Source: Gammaproteobacteria bacterium
Lineage (GTDB): Bacteria; Pseudomonadota; Gammaproteobacteria; Pseudomonadales; Pseudohongiellaceae
Length of the DNA: 64,000 nt
Assembly (NCBI GenBank): GCA_029245395.1
Contig: JAQWPL010000008.1
Location: forward strand, 1 to 64,000
Direction: 5' to 3'
The number at the start of each line of letters is the position of its first letter. The first letter of the stretch is position 1. Shown piece after piece: positions 8,578-17,423 of this stretch. The position numbers and the translations under genes were made by a program. The notes beneath the pieces are model-generated. The model did not search any database. It was given only the letters and a program-made list of their open reading frames with translations, and was not told the origin of the DNA.

Positions 8578-9792
8578 CTATTTACGGTAGTTATCCAGGA
8601 AACCCACTAATTTGCCCAGAGCAGTTTTTAAGGCGTCCTCTCTAGGCAGAAAGACAATGCGTAGGTGGTTTTTGTCAGCTATATTAAAGCCGCTGCCCTG
8701 AACCATCAGTACATGCTCTTGTACCAAAAAATCCAGAATCAATTGTTCATCATCCTGGATGTCGAATACGTTGGGATCCAGTTTGGGGAAAAGGTAGATT
8801 GCCCCCTTAGGAGTGACGCAACTAACTCCTGGTATGGAAGTTAATATTTCCAGAGCGGCATCACGTTGATCCCGTAGCCGTCCACCGGGAAGAAGGAGCT
8901 CATTGACGCTCTGGTATCCGCCCAGGGCAGTTTGGATAGCCTGTTGTCCGGGAACATTTGAGCAAAGACGCATATTTGACAGGATGTCCAGCCCCTCAAT
9001 GTAGTCAGCCGCTCTATCCTTGGCGCCGCTGAGATACATCCAACCCGAGCGAAAGCCTGCCAGGCGATATGATTTTGATAATCCATTGAAAGTAACAGTT
9101 AACAGCTCTTTTGAAAGTGTTGCCAGCGGAATATGGACGGCATCATCGTATAGAATCTTGTCATAAATTTCGTCTGCAAAGAGTATCAGATCATTTGCTT
9201 CGGCAAGCATCACTATTTTTTCCAATAGTTCCTTGCTGTAAATTGCGCCGGTGGGATTGTTTGGATTGATAATGACAATGCCCTTGGTGCGACTGTTTAT
9301 TTTGGATTCAATATCAGCAAGGTCTGGATACCAGTCGGACGACTCATCACAACAATAATGCACGGCCTTACCACCGCTTAAGGTGACAGCAGCTGTCCAG
9401 AGTGGATAGTCAGGAGCGGGAATAAGAATTTCATCACCGTCATTCAGCAAAGCCTGCATTGCCATTACGATGAGTTCACTGACTCCATTACCCAGATAGA
9501 TGTCTTCTATTTCCACATCTTCGATGTTCAGGCGCTGTGTTTCATGCATCACGGCTTTTCGTGCTGAAAACAATCCTTTGGAATCAGAATAAGCTTGGGA
9601 TTCAGGTAGATTGAGGATTACATCATGGAGGATTTCATCTGGCGCCTCAAAACCAAAAGCGCCGGGATTGCCAATATTCAGTTTGGTAATCCTGTGCCCT
9701 TCTTCTTCCAGCCGTTTAGCTTCTTGCAGGGCAGGGCCTCTGATTTCATAGCAGACGTTACGAAGTTTATCGCTCTGATTAATAGTTTTCAT
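8578..9792 (-). CDS. alaA: Class I/II pyridoxal-phosphate aminotransferase, AlaA-like
   Basis: A 404-residue fold-type I aminotransferase closest to glutamate-pyruvate aminotransferase Ala[19 protein letters not shown] and [11 protein letters not shown] at the N-terminus are typical of Ala[21 protein letters not shown] and [17 protein letters not shown] hold the cofactor contacts, with the Schiff-base Lys in LSKSY. The C-terminal [10 protein letters not shown] has the substrate carboxylate Arg. I start at the ATG at 9792; a TTG five codons upstream is possible. It diverges from msrB, 108 bases between starts. Confidence 0.9.
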   Translation of the reverse strand: MKTINQSDKLRNVCYEIRGPALQEAKRLEEEGHRITKLNIGNPGAFGFEAPDEILHDVILNLPESQAYSDSKGLFSARKAVMHETQRLNIEDVEIEDIYLGNGVSELIVMAMQALLNDGDEILIPAPDYPLWTAAVTLSGGKAVHYCCDESSDWYPDLADIESKINSRTKGIVIINPNNPTGAIYSKELLEKIVMLAEANDLILFADEIYDKILYDDAVHIPLATLSKELLTVTFNGLSKSYRLAGFRSGWMYLSGAKDRAADYIEGLDILSNMRLCSNVPGQQAIQTALGGYQSVNELLLPGGRLRDQRDAALEILTSIPGVSCVTPKGAIYLFPKLDPNVFDIQDDEQLILDFLVQEHVLMVQGSGFNIADKNHLRIVFLPREDALKTALGKLVGFLDNYRK

Positions 9793-9900
9793 ATTCTTGT
9801 CTGGCAAGCTGTCGGGTTTGTTAACGGTTTGGATATGATATATTTGTCCTGCCTCAACAGGGCAGCGAATTCTACAGAAACACTATTCGGAAATATAGTC

Positions 9901-10299
9901 ATGTCAAAAATCACCAAATCAGACGATGAATGGAAAGAGATCCTTACAGGTGAGGAATATCATATCTGTAGGGGAAAAGGTACTGAGCAGGCTTTTACTG
10001 GTGAATACTGGCAGTGTACCGACGAAGATGGTACATACAAGTGTCGTTGCTGCAGTGAGCCTCTGTTCAAATCGGAAACAAAATATGACTCCGGATCAGG
10101 TTGGCCAAGCTTTTTCCAATCCGCCAATGAAGAAGGTATAAAAGAGATTGAGGACAATAGTTCGGGAATGACCCGGACAGAAGTTGTTTGCAATGAATGT
10201 GATTCTCACCTGGGCCATGTTTTCAATGATGGACCAGAACCCACAGGACTGCGTTATTGCATCAATTCTGCATCGCTGGAATTTGTGAAATCCGAATAG
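9901..10299 (+). CDS. msrB: Peptide-methionine (R)-S-oxide reductase MsrB
   Basis: Reduces the R isomer of methionine sulfoxide in proteins. The 132-residue protein has the two zinc CxxC pairs, CRCC (about residues 46-49) and CNEC (about 97-100), the SGSGWPSF substrate pocket and the catalytic Cys in [10 protein letters not shown] near the end. An open frame runs further upstream, but homology to MsrB begins at the ATG at 9901. It is a single cytosolic domain without MsrA fusion. The 3' end faces the TPR/beta-barrel gene with about 30 bases between. Confidence 0.95.
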   Translation: MSKITKSDDEWKEILTGEEYHICRGKGTEQAFTGEYWQCTDEDGTYKCRCCSEPLFKSETKYDSGSGWPSFFQSANEEGIKEIEDNSSGMTRTEVVCNECDSHLGHVFNDGPEPTGLRYCINSASLEFVKSE

Positions 10300-10330
10300 A
10301 GCTGGATGGAGCAGGAAAGTAAGTTACTGC

Positions 10331-11674
10331 TTAAAACTGGTATCTCAAACCGGTCTGATATTTCACCCTGTCGTAGGCATACAAGTCGATATTGCTGTCA
10401 TTGTCGGTGTAGGTAACATCGGTTGTTATGTTGATATTTCTGCTGAACTGCCAGATCCATCCCACTGAAGTAGACAATGTATCGTCTTCTCTGTCGACAT
10501 TAAAAACCGGCGCGGCACTTTTGTTTTCACTTTTATGCAAGGAAAAACGGAAGTAGGGGATATGCCCCGGTCTGAACTGAATCTGCTCAGAAAATGAAAT
10601 GCCGTAAAACGTCTGAGCATTATTCTTGCCAGCTGACTTCTGGGCGTCTTCATCGCCGAAATAAATGCTGACATTGTGTAAGAAACGTCCGGAGGCTTTG
10701 CCAAGATTTCCTGATAAAAGCACCTGGTCAACATCCCTCAAATCATTGTCTGGGCTGCTGGAAGTATCATACCTGACCGCAGTAAAAGCTGCTGTAAGGC
10801 CCTGTGACCAGCCATCACCAGCATTTCGCTGCCATGAACCAAGTAATGACGAACTGCTTTGGAATTCAGTACTGTCCAGGTCAACTCTTTGAACGCGGCC
10901 TGATACTGACAAGCGGGTATTGTCACTGATAACGGCATAGCCTGCTTCACCTGATAAAACATCAAGATCAAAAGCGCTGGTCGAAAAATTATTGTGTTTA
11001 TTATAATTTCCGCGGGCAAAAGCTGAGCGATTTTTGTCAAACGGGTAGTTGTAATTAAAACCGGCGCCTGTATCCAGGAAGTCATCGTCGATTTTCTGTC
11101 CACTTGCGCTCAAGTCCACATCGCCGATGGGCGTGCTGATGATCCCAAGTTCTGTCGCGCTGTTGATGTTGGTATCTGAGCCTATGTTGGAATTCACAAA
11201 CCAGGTGAAGGTACTATTGACCGCATCTTGTCTTTGCTCAATCAATTCCAGGAAGCTGTTAACATTTTCGCTAACATTTGGTCCAGGGTTAGTTGCCAGT
11301 ACTTCGTTGAATAATTGTTCGGCAGCAGACAGGTTGTTACTGGCGAAATAGGCGCGTGCCAGCTCTAGTTTCACACGTTGCTGGTCAGGGTAAATATAGG
11401 CAATCCGCTCGAAGGCGAACACGGCCTCATCAGGGCGACCCGATTCCAGCGCTGATAGGCCAAACAGGAAATCAAATTCTGGCTCGCCTTCAAGGTCAAA
11501 CAAGTTGGTTTGGGCTAATGTATAGGCCTGGTTGAATTGGCCCTGGGCTATCAACAGGTTCATCTGTGAAATCACGTCATCTTCGGTGCTGGCAGCTTGA
11601 CCAAGCGATGACATAAAAATGCCATAGAACAGAAAGGAAATCCGAGAGCTGAAAATAGTCCTGAACAGGTTCAT
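10331..11674 (-). CDS. TPR plus beta-barrel outer-membrane protein, Slam-like
   Basis: A 447-residue protein with a signal peptide (about residues 1-27, cleavage near GQAAS). A helical TPR-like part follows (about residues 30-145), with DFLFGLSALESGRPDEAVFA and a LELARAYFASNNLSAAEQLF repeat. The remaining 290 residues are alternating polar and aromatic strands ending in the terminal Phe of GLRYQF, the usual outer-membrane insertion signal. This TPR-then-barrel plan resembles surface lipoprotein assembly modifiers (Slam, DUF560), but I cannot confirm membership by eye. No obvious client lipoprotein lies next to it. A GTG start at 11707 is in frame, but the ATG at 11674 gives the better signal peptide. 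It is divergent from the outer-membrane gene at 12066. Confidence 0.75.
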   Translation of the reverse strand: MNLFRTIFSSRISFLFYGIFMSSLGQAASTEDDVISQMNLLIAQGQFNQAYTLAQTNLFDLEGEPEFDFLFGLSALESGRPDEAVFAFERIAYIYPDQQRVKLELARAYFASNNLSAAEQLFNEVLATNPGPNVSENVNSFLELIEQRQDAVNSTFTWFVNSNIGSDTNINSATELGIISTPIGDVDLSASGQKIDDDFLDTGAGFNYNYPFDKNRSAFARGNYNKHNNFSTSAFDLDVLSGEAGYAVISDNTRLSVSGRVQRVDLDSTEFQSSSSLLGSWQRNAGDGWSQGLTAAFTAVRYDTSSSPDNDLRDVDQVLLSGNLGKASGRFLHNVSIYFGDEDAQKSAGKNNAQTFYGISFSEQIQFRPGHIPYFRFSLHKSENKSAAPVFNVDREDDTLSTSVGWIWQFSRNINITTDVTYTDNDSNIDLYAYDRVKYQTGLRYQF

Positions 11675-11707
11675 TGCGATTATTTTCCAGTTTGTGAACA
11701 GTGACAC

Positions 11708-12065
11708 GGTTTACTAGGCTAATACTAATGAATTCAACAAGGTATATTACTCTTTTTTAGCATATTTTCCCCTTTATCTTAGGCTTTTTGTTACAAATCA
11801 ATTGACGTGGGAAAATTTCCCTTTTACACTTGAGTCTGTCATTAACCTGATATACCGGAGGTGTTAAAAATCAAGCATTGTCAAAATGTGAAAAAGGTTC
11901 GTACCTTTACTCTATAGGTGCAAGCTGTATAGTCAGGTGATGGTAATTAGGCCTACCTGTTAACAATTTTTTAAGCTTTTGTAATTAACGAAAGTTAACA
12001 AATTGCCCGATTAATGCATCTATAGAGGGTACGGCCTATCTCCAGGGTCGTATCGAAATCATCCC
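11708..12065. other. Divergent intergenic region with promoter and structured leader
   Basis: These 358 bases separate two divergent outer-membrane protein genes. They hold a good forward promoter at 11802-11830 and, downstream of it, at least four short stem-loops: AAAGGT/ACCTTT (11893-11908), CTATA/TATAG (11912-11932), CAGGT/ACCTG (11934-11959) and TTAAC-GAAA-GTTAA (11985-11998). The 11958-11964 TGTTAAC can instead pair with GTTAACA at 11994-12000. GGAGGTG near 11857-11863 looks like a ribosome-binding site but has no start codon at the right distance. Confidence 0.5.
11802..11830 (+). promoter_or_regulatory. Sigma-70-type promoter with palindrome in the spacer
   Basis: TTGACG (11802-11807) and TACACT (11825-11830) are separated by 17 bases. 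The spacer contains the palindrome GGGAAA-A-TTTCCC (11809-11821). Transcription would start near 11837 and give a leader of about 230 bases before the ATG at 12066. Confidence 0.6.
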
Positions 12066-12881
12066 ATGAATTTCTCCAGCCATTTCAACCAGCCACAGTT
12101 TCAATATCTAGTTTTAGTGTTGTTTTTTAGCTTTGGTTGCCCTCTTGCTCTTCAAGCACAAGATGCTGAAGCTATCACACATAAAATATCCCTGGGCTCC
12201 TATTTCAGTACGGGTAAATACGGTGCTGAAGAAGAGACTGACATTTTCTTTTTCCCTGTCTCATATGAATTAGCAAAATTTCCCTGGGTGTTCACGGTAA
12301 CTGCTCCCTATCTCGTGCTCAATGGTCCCGGTGATGTATTTCTGGAAACAGGGAATATAGGCAGGGGAAGGACTGGCACCAATGAAATCATTGATGAAAA
12401 AGGGCTGGGTGACCTTGTAATTGCTACTAGTTACCAGTTTCCTCCGATATTTAAAGGCTGGGTATTTGTTGATTTAACGATACAGGCTAAGCTGCCCACA
12501 GCAGATGAGACCCGCGATCTGGGAACCGGGGAAACAGATTTTGGTTATCAGCTGGATTTTTATACTACTCTGGATAGAAATACCTGGTTTAGTTCCTTTG
12601 GTTATCGTAATAGGGGTAAAACACCTCTTTACGATCTGGAAAACTCAACCTTTGCCTCGTTGGGTTATATGCGTCAGTACGGGGATCGGGCTTATGCCGG
12701 CTTGATTTATGATTATCGAGAAAGAGCATCTAGTAATAGTTTTGAAAGTCACGAAATTATGCCTTTCGTGTCATACAACCTCAGCGATGACTGGAACGTG
12801 ATGTTGTATACCATCTCTGGGTTCACTGATAGTAGTGCTGACCTGGCCTTCGGTCTGCAATTGTCCTACACGTTACCCTGA
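12066..12881 (+). CDS. Putative outer-membrane beta-barrel protein
   Basis: A 271-residue exported protein with a signal peptide (about residues 1-32, cleavage near LQAQDA). The mature part is made of amphipathic strands with many aromatic residues: ISLGSYFSTGKYG, LGDLVIATSYQFPP, WVFVDLTIQAKLPT, LGYMRQYGDRAYAGLIYDY. It ends in LQLSYTLP, not Phe. The layout resembles the transporter/MetA-pathway phenol-degradation type of outer-membrane proteins (GLGDL motif), whose substrates are mostly unknown. The start has no clear ribosome-binding site and lies behind a long structured leader. The function is not known. Confidence 0.7.
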   Translation: MNFSSHFNQPQFQYLVLVLFFSFGCPLALQAQDAEAITHKISLGSYFSTGKYGAEEETDIFFFPVSYELAKFPWVFTVTAPYLVLNGPGDVFLETGNIGRGRTGTNEIIDEKGLGDLVIATSYQFPPIFKGWVFVDLTIQAKLPTADETRDLGTGETDFGYQLDFYTTLDRNTWFSSFGYRNRGKTPLYDLENSTFASLGYMRQYGDRAYAGLIYDYRERASSNSFESHEIMPFVSYNLSDDWNVMLYTISGFTDSSADLAFGLQLSYTLP

Positions 12882-12976
12882 CTAATCCCGAATAGAGTTC
12901 CTGAATTGCTCCATGCAATCATGCAATGTAGGCGGTTCTATTGCCTGTTTCCGTAATGCACAAAATTGAATTAAGT

Positions 12977-13001
12977 ACAGATCAACGTTGAGTAGATCTG
13001 T
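12977..13001. terminator. Stem-loop between convergent genes
   Basis: Arms ACAGATC (12977-12983) and GATCTGT (12995-13001) pair perfectly around an 11-base loop. No strong T tract follows on the forward strand; read on the reverse strand it is followed by an AT-rich stretch. It lies between two converging genes, so a terminator role is possible but weak. Confidence 0.3.
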
Positions 13002-13023
13002 CCTGCAAGAATCTGAATTAATA

Positions 13024-13827
13024 TTATCTATTAAGTAGAGTTGACAGTGTGCGCATGGGGCGAACCGGGGGTGGTGAGGGTAGGCCAATTCGCTGTACAG
13101 GTGTGATCCTGATGGGGATTGAGACCCTATCCGGACGCTCGGGTCTGACGGGGACAGCCAGTCTGGTCCTGATCATAGCCTTAATGTTGGCATCTGCAAT
13201 TTGCACAGAATCAACACCTTCAGCAGCAGCAAGACGCAGGCTGTTTTCTGCTTCAGCAATCATTAAGCTATTCAGTATATCCATACTGGAAATTAGAACA
13301 TCAGAAGAAAGGGTGTTGTTTATTGTTAGCAAGTTATCAAACGCCAATTGCTCAGGATTTTGATCCAGTGTAATTGCCACAATCATCGCAGATACTTGCT
13401 TGGCTTCGCTGGTAAGGTCTTGTGAAAGCGATTGAGGAGTTAGTCGCAGTGCATTTACATTAAAGGGATTACGCTCTGATGAGGTTGAATTTTCAGTTAG
13501 AAGAATTACAGATTCAATGTCCAGAGCAAAGGGGAGTGAGTCCAAATAATCAGTATTTGAGTCGTTGTTGTTTTCTGTGCTTCTATCATCAGCAGCACCA
13601 AGTTTGAATCCTGAGCCGTTATCAGGTGTTTTACCTGTACCACCTAGACCGCTTTCGCCGTATTTGCCCGTTCCGCCCAGACCACTGCCACCATCACTGC
13701 CTGGACCAGTCAGGTAGTAATTAACAGCAAATAGCAGGCATAGCACAGCGAGGACTGTGGCAAAGAACGAGTGGTTCTCTACCAGTGCGGTCGCTTTTAC
13801 TGCTATACCGGAATTACTTTGTGCCAT
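13024..13827 (-). CDS. Membrane-anchored protein with GLGGTGK repeats, unknown function
   Basis: A 267-residue protein I do not recognise as a whole. A single hydrophobic segment (about residues 21-39) is followed by a Gly-rich linker with two copies of SGLGGTGK (about residues 47-66), then a polar region rich in Asn, Asp and Ser, a helical part, and a C-terminal tail rich in Arg and Pro (VPVRPERPDR, SPPPVRPMR). The topology suggests a short cytoplasmic N-terminus and a periplasmic body. Gly-Thr-Gly repeats of this kind occur in proteins next to DUF6502 genes, often annotated DUF5666; that link is from memory. It follows the DUF6502-like gene by 52 bases on the same strand, so the two are probably one transcript. 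Confidence 0.65.
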   Translation of the reverse strand: MAQSNSGIAVKATALVENHSFFATVLAVLCLLFAVNYYLTGPGSDGGSGLGGTGKYGESGLGGTGKTPDNGSGFKLGAADDRSTENNNDSNTDYLDSLPFALDIESVILLTENSTSSERNPFNVNALRLTPQSLSQDLTSEAKQVSAMIVAITLDQNPEQLAFDNLLTINNTLSSDVLISSMDILNSLMIAEAENSLRLAAAEGVDSVQIADANIKAMIRTRLAVPVRPERPDRVSIPIRITPVQRIGLPSPPPVRPMRTLSTLLNR

Positions 13828-13879
13828 AGTCTAATTTTACCGTGTTTGCCCGCTAAATTCTTTACTTTTATTCATTGTG

Positions 13880-14749
13880 TCAGCTCTGGGTTTCTCCATC
13901 AGTGTCCTGCTGGTTATCACTGTACTGCGTATTAAAATTAAAAATACCGAAATTCATTCTGTGCCTGACTTTTGTAGTAGCACTATCAGTCGTTTGTAAG
14001 GCCAGGGCTCTTTCATTCAATTTAATCAATGCGTCCATACCAAGAGTATCGGCAAGTTCCGCCAGCTCCTGCACTGATGTTTCTGATAGTTCATCATAGT
14101 AAACACTTCTATCAAAAAATGGAGGCTGTTCACCTGCCAAATTGTGAACTCCAGCACAAAGATGATCTTGAATATTCTTGCCAAAGAAAAAAAGCTTCTC
14201 TTCCTGTCCTTGATTGGGCGTAAAAGCCTTGGTTTTCAGTATCACATTGTGATCTGGGTCCAACTCAACCATGTCCAGTCGCATCAGTTCATCAAGCACC
14301 ACTCTGGGGCGAATATCCCCTTTGGCTATATTGCTGACCAAGCCTTCAAAAGAATTCATGCTGAATTCATCGGCATCTTGTAACGGGAGCGGGCGGGGAG
14401 AGCCGTCTTCAGTCAGTAGGTTTTTGTCACCAACCCAACGGGCTATTATCTGTGCGCCTATAGAAATATTTGCTGGCTTTTCGTCTGGGCCGGCCTGTTC
14501 AGATCGAAGTCGCTTCACATCTTTACGATGTACACCTGTCAGTAAATTGATTCTGCTGTCAGTTTGTTTCTTTCCTTCAACTGGAAAGTCCTGATCAGCG
14601 ACTTCCACATAGGTCGATTTCAGTATGTTGATGAGATAGGTATAGGTAATCTGGTTGGCAATAAGAAACTTCACCAGAGGCCGCAGAATTTTCCTTAAGG
14701 CAGCAGTGACGGTAGTAGTTGCTTGATCAAGTGACGAATTATCGTGCAT
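13880..14749 (-). CDS. DUF6502 family protein
   Basis: A 289-residue soluble protein resembling the DUF6502 family, whose function is not known. The N-terminal part has LRKILRPLVKFLIANQITYTYL and then GVHRKDVKRLR, which has the look of a winged-helix or helix-turn-helix region, so DNA binding is a reasonable guess. No signal peptide or membrane segment is visible. The ATG at 14749 has GGAG just in front. It is the first gene of a two-gene unit with the GLGGTGK-repeat protein and diverges from the RND transporter gene. That arrangement could mean a regulator of one or both neighbours; this is inference. Confidence 0.7.
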   Translation of the reverse strand: MHDNSSLDQATTTVTAALRKILRPLVKFLIANQITYTYLINILKSTYVEVADQDFPVEGKKQTDSRINLLTGVHRKDVKRLRSEQAGPDEKPANISIGAQIIARWVGDKNLLTEDGSPRPLPLQDADEFSMNSFEGLVSNIAKGDIRPRVVLDELMRLDMVELDPDHNVILKTKAFTPNQGQEEKLFFFGKNIQDHLCAGVHNLAGEQPPFFDRSVYYDELSETSVQELAELADTLGMDALIKLNERALALQTTDSATTKVRHRMNFGIFNFNTQYSDNQQDTDGETQS

Positions 14750-14852
14750 AAACTCCAGTATAATAGTTCGCGGGAAAAAATCCCACTTTTTCTCCCTATT
14801 AACTTACCATGCAGTAAATACGCGGATTTGCGGTCTTACGGTGGTGTGCAGG

Positions 14853-14887
14853 TGCTATAATGCGCCGCTTTTCGGGACATAAGTCCC
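14853..14887 (+). promoter_or_regulatory. Extended -10 promoter and inverted repeat before the RND gene
   Basis: TGCTATAAT, an extended -10 element with a perfect TATAAT at 14856-14861, lies about 45 bases before the ATG. No good -35 is present at 16-18 bases. The early transcript would contain GGGAC-ATAA-GTCCC (14874-14887), which could be an operator or a 5' hairpin. Confidence 0.5.
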
Positions 14888-14906
14888 AAATAATCCAGAG
14901 CTGATA

Positions 14907-17423
14907 ATGTTAGAAAAGTACGCCAGTTTTGTGATTAACCGGCCTTACCTGGTGATCACCTTTGTATTGATAGTGACTGTTTATCTCGGTTGGCACAGTC
15001 GTGATTTCCGCATGGATGCCTCTGCAGATTCACTGGTCGTAGAAGGAGATGCCGATCTTGAATTTTCCAGAGAGATGAATGCCCGATACGGAACAAGCGA
15101 ATTCGTCTTTGTTACTTTTGATCCCGTTGATGAGTTATTTATTCCTGAAGCACTGGAAACCCTTGATTCCCTCAGAGATGAGCTGGCTTCGGTAAAAGGT
15201 ATTCAGTCTGTAGACAGTATTTTTGATGTGCCACTTTTCAAGGTGGCTAATGTGAGTCTCAGTGAAGTGGCTGACAATATCATAACCCTGGAATCAACAG
15301 GTGTGAATCTTGAAGCTGCCCGGGAAGATTTGATGAGCAGTGAAGCTTATAAGGACGTCTTGTTGAGCTCAGATGGGCTCACAACAGCTCTTATTGTCAA
15401 TTTCATTCCAGATACAACACTCGACTCACTCCTTGAAACAAGGACACGACTCAGAAATCAAGCGCGTTTAGAGGGGCTTTCACAGGGTGACACAGAATTA
15501 CTGACTAATACTGAAATCCTTTACACCGAAGCATCCATAACAGCAGCACTACAATTACATGAAGACATAGTCTCTATTCGCTCTATTCTTGATCGCTACC
15601 GCGATGGTGCGACCATCTACCTGGGTGGTGTGCCTATGATTGCTGATGATCTGATTACCTTTGTCAGAAATGATTTGGTCACATTCGGCACAGCTATCCT
15701 GGTATTTATTATTGCTGCGCTGGCTTACCTGTTTCGCAAACTTAGATATGTACTGATTCCATTAAGCTGTGGTGCAACGATAGCCGTGTGCGTGATTGGC
15801 CTGCTGGGTCTTGTTGATTGGCCTGTCACAGTGATTTCGTCTAATTTTATTTCGCTTTTGCTTATTATCACTATTTCACTCACTGTCCATTTGATTGTAC
15901 GCTACCGCGAACTGGAAGCTGAGGGGGTCTGTGATAGTCACCACGAACGACTCAAGCTGACTCTGACAAATATGGTAGTACCTTGTGCCTATACCAGCCT
16001 TACTACTATTGTGGCCTTTGGCTCCCTTGTAATTAGCGGCATTCCTCCCATTATCGATTTTGGCTGGATGATGGTCATGGGCGTCTGTTGTGCTTTTGTT
16101 CTGACTTTCCTGCTGTTCCCAGCCATCCTGGGACTGTTGCAGGGAAATAAATCCCGAACAGAGAGTAAATCCATCGATATCACGCCCGCACTAGCTCGAT
16201 TTACTCAGAGCAATGGCCCATTGATTCTAGTAGTAGCGGTTCTGCTCTTTATTTTTAGCGGGTTAGGAGTAAGCAAACTCAATGTGGAAAACAGCTTCAT
16301 AGAGTATTTCGATGAATCAACTGACATCTATCAGGGCATGCTCGCTATAGACCAGAATATGGGTGGGACTACACCTCTGGATATCATTATTGACATGAGG
16401 CCATCGAATCCTTTCGATAGCCTGGATAGCGAAAACCCTTTTGGAGATGAAGAATTTTTTGAAGATGAATTCTTTGAAGAAGAAGCCGAATCCGTGTTTG
16501 AGGATGAAGGGGACGATGACGCTTACTGGTTCACCAGTGACAAAATGCAGGAATTGATTGAAATCCACAATTTCCTGGATGAACTGCCTGAAACTGGCAA
16601 GGTGTTGTCACTGGCAACTTTACTGGGCATAGCCTATGAGCTAAACGATGGTGAGGCGCTTAACAGTATTGAACTGGCTGTGCTATACAACAGGATTCCC
16701 GATGATTACAAAGAGACATTGCTGCGACCTTATGTCTCAGTAGCAGACGACCAGGTCCGCTTTTCTGTCCGGGTGATGGAAACTTCACCAGAGTTGGTCA
16801 GGTCGGAGTTGCTGGCAAAAATACAGTCAGGGCTGGTAAATGAATTTGGCTTCAGCGAACAGCAGGTGCACCTCAGCGGTATGTTGGTACTCTATAACAA
16901 CATGCTGCAAAGCCTGTTCGAATCCCAGATTTTGACACTCGGTGTTGTTCTCCTGGTTATTTTGGCGATGTTTCTTGTTTTGTTCCGTTCTATGAAGTTG
17001 GCGGTGATAGGTATTATTCCCAATATTCTTGCAGCTGTGACGGTTCTGGGCCTGATGGGCTGGCTGGATATCCCGCTGGATATGATGACCATTACCATTG
17101 CGGCCATCTCGGTGGGTATAGGGGTGGATAACACGATCCATTACATTCACCGGTTTAAAAGCCGGTTTCATGAATTTGGTGATTACAGACAAACCATGAT
17201 CTATTGTCATGGCAGTATTGGTAAAGCCATGTATTACACAGGATTTACAATCATCGCCGGGTTTTCCATTTTAGTTTTGTCGAATTTCATCCCAACAATC
17301 TATTTTGGTTTATTGACAAGCTTGGCCATATGCCTGGCTCTCGCCGGTGCATTAACCCTATTGCCACAATTGTTAATTATATTTAAACCATTGGGACCAG
17401 CTAGTAGTTCCGGGACCAGTTAA
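14907..17423 (+). CDS. RND superfamily (MMPL-type) transporter
   Basis: An 838-residue inner-membrane protein with the two-fold RND plan: one N-terminal helix (about residues 12-30), a periplasmic domain, five helices around residues 250-410, a second half starting with a helix near 438, another periplasmic domain, and five more helices to about 830. The core IGVGVDNTIHYIHRFK and SLTVHLIVRYRE segments mark the MMPL/HpnN-like branch, which moves lipids or hydrophobic molecules. Between about residues 501 and 538 the second periplasmic loop has 19 acidic residues in 38 and no Lys or Arg. The gene is single and divergent from the DUF6502 unit. The last codons lie in a 20-base tandem repeat. Substrate unknown. 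Confidence 0.88.
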   Translation: MLEKYASFVINRPYLVITFVLIVTVYLGWHSRDFRMDASADSLVVEGDADLEFSREMNARYGTSEFVFVTFDPVDELFIPEALETLDSLRDELASVKGIQSVDSIFDVPLFKVANVSLSEVADNIITLESTGVNLEAAREDLMSSEAYKDVLLSSDGLTTALIVNFIPDTTLDSLLETRTRLRNQARLEGLSQGDTELLTNTEILYTEASITAALQLHEDIVSIRSILDRYRDGATIYLGGVPMIADDLITFVRNDLVTFGTAILVFIIAALAYLFRKLRYVLIPLSCGATIAVCVIGLLGLVDWPVTVISSNFISLLLIITISLTVHLIVRYRELEAEGVCDSHHERLKLTLTNMVVPCAYTSLTTIVAFGSLVISGIPPIIDFGWMMVMGVCCAFVLTFLLFPAILGLLQGNKSRTESKSIDITPALARFTQSNGPLILVVAVLLFIFSGLGVSKLNVENSFIEYFDESTDIYQGMLAIDQNMGGTTPLDIIIDMRPSNPFDSLDSENPFGDEEFFEDEFFEEEAESVFEDEGDDDAYWFTSDKMQELIEIHNFLDELPETGKVLSLATLLGIAYELNDGEALNSIELAVLYNRIPDDYKETLLRPYVSVADDQVRFSVRVMETSPELVRSELLAKIQSGLVNEFGFSEQQVHLSGMLVLYNNMLQSLFESQILTLGVVLLVILAMFLVLFRSMKLAVIGIIPNILAAVTVLGLMGWLDIPLDMMTITIAAISVGIGVDNTIHYIHRFKSRFHEFGDYRQTMIYCHGSIGKAMYYTGFTIIAGFSILVLSNFIPTIYFGLLTSLAICLALAGALTLLPQLLIIFKPLGPASSSGTS

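Noticed and set aside
9625-9900. N-terminal extension of MsrB
   Set aside because: The upstream frame overlaps the divergent aminotransferase gene, and MsrB homology begins at the ATG at 9901.
12040-12065. Cyclic di-GMP or other known riboswitch before the outer-membrane gene
   Set aside because: I could not match the conserved core of any class I know; the region is reported only as a structured leader.
16317-17210. Antisense open frames inside the RND transporter gene and similar shadows in other genes
   Set aside because: They overlap well-supported genes on the other strand, have no ribosome-binding site and no family resemblance.
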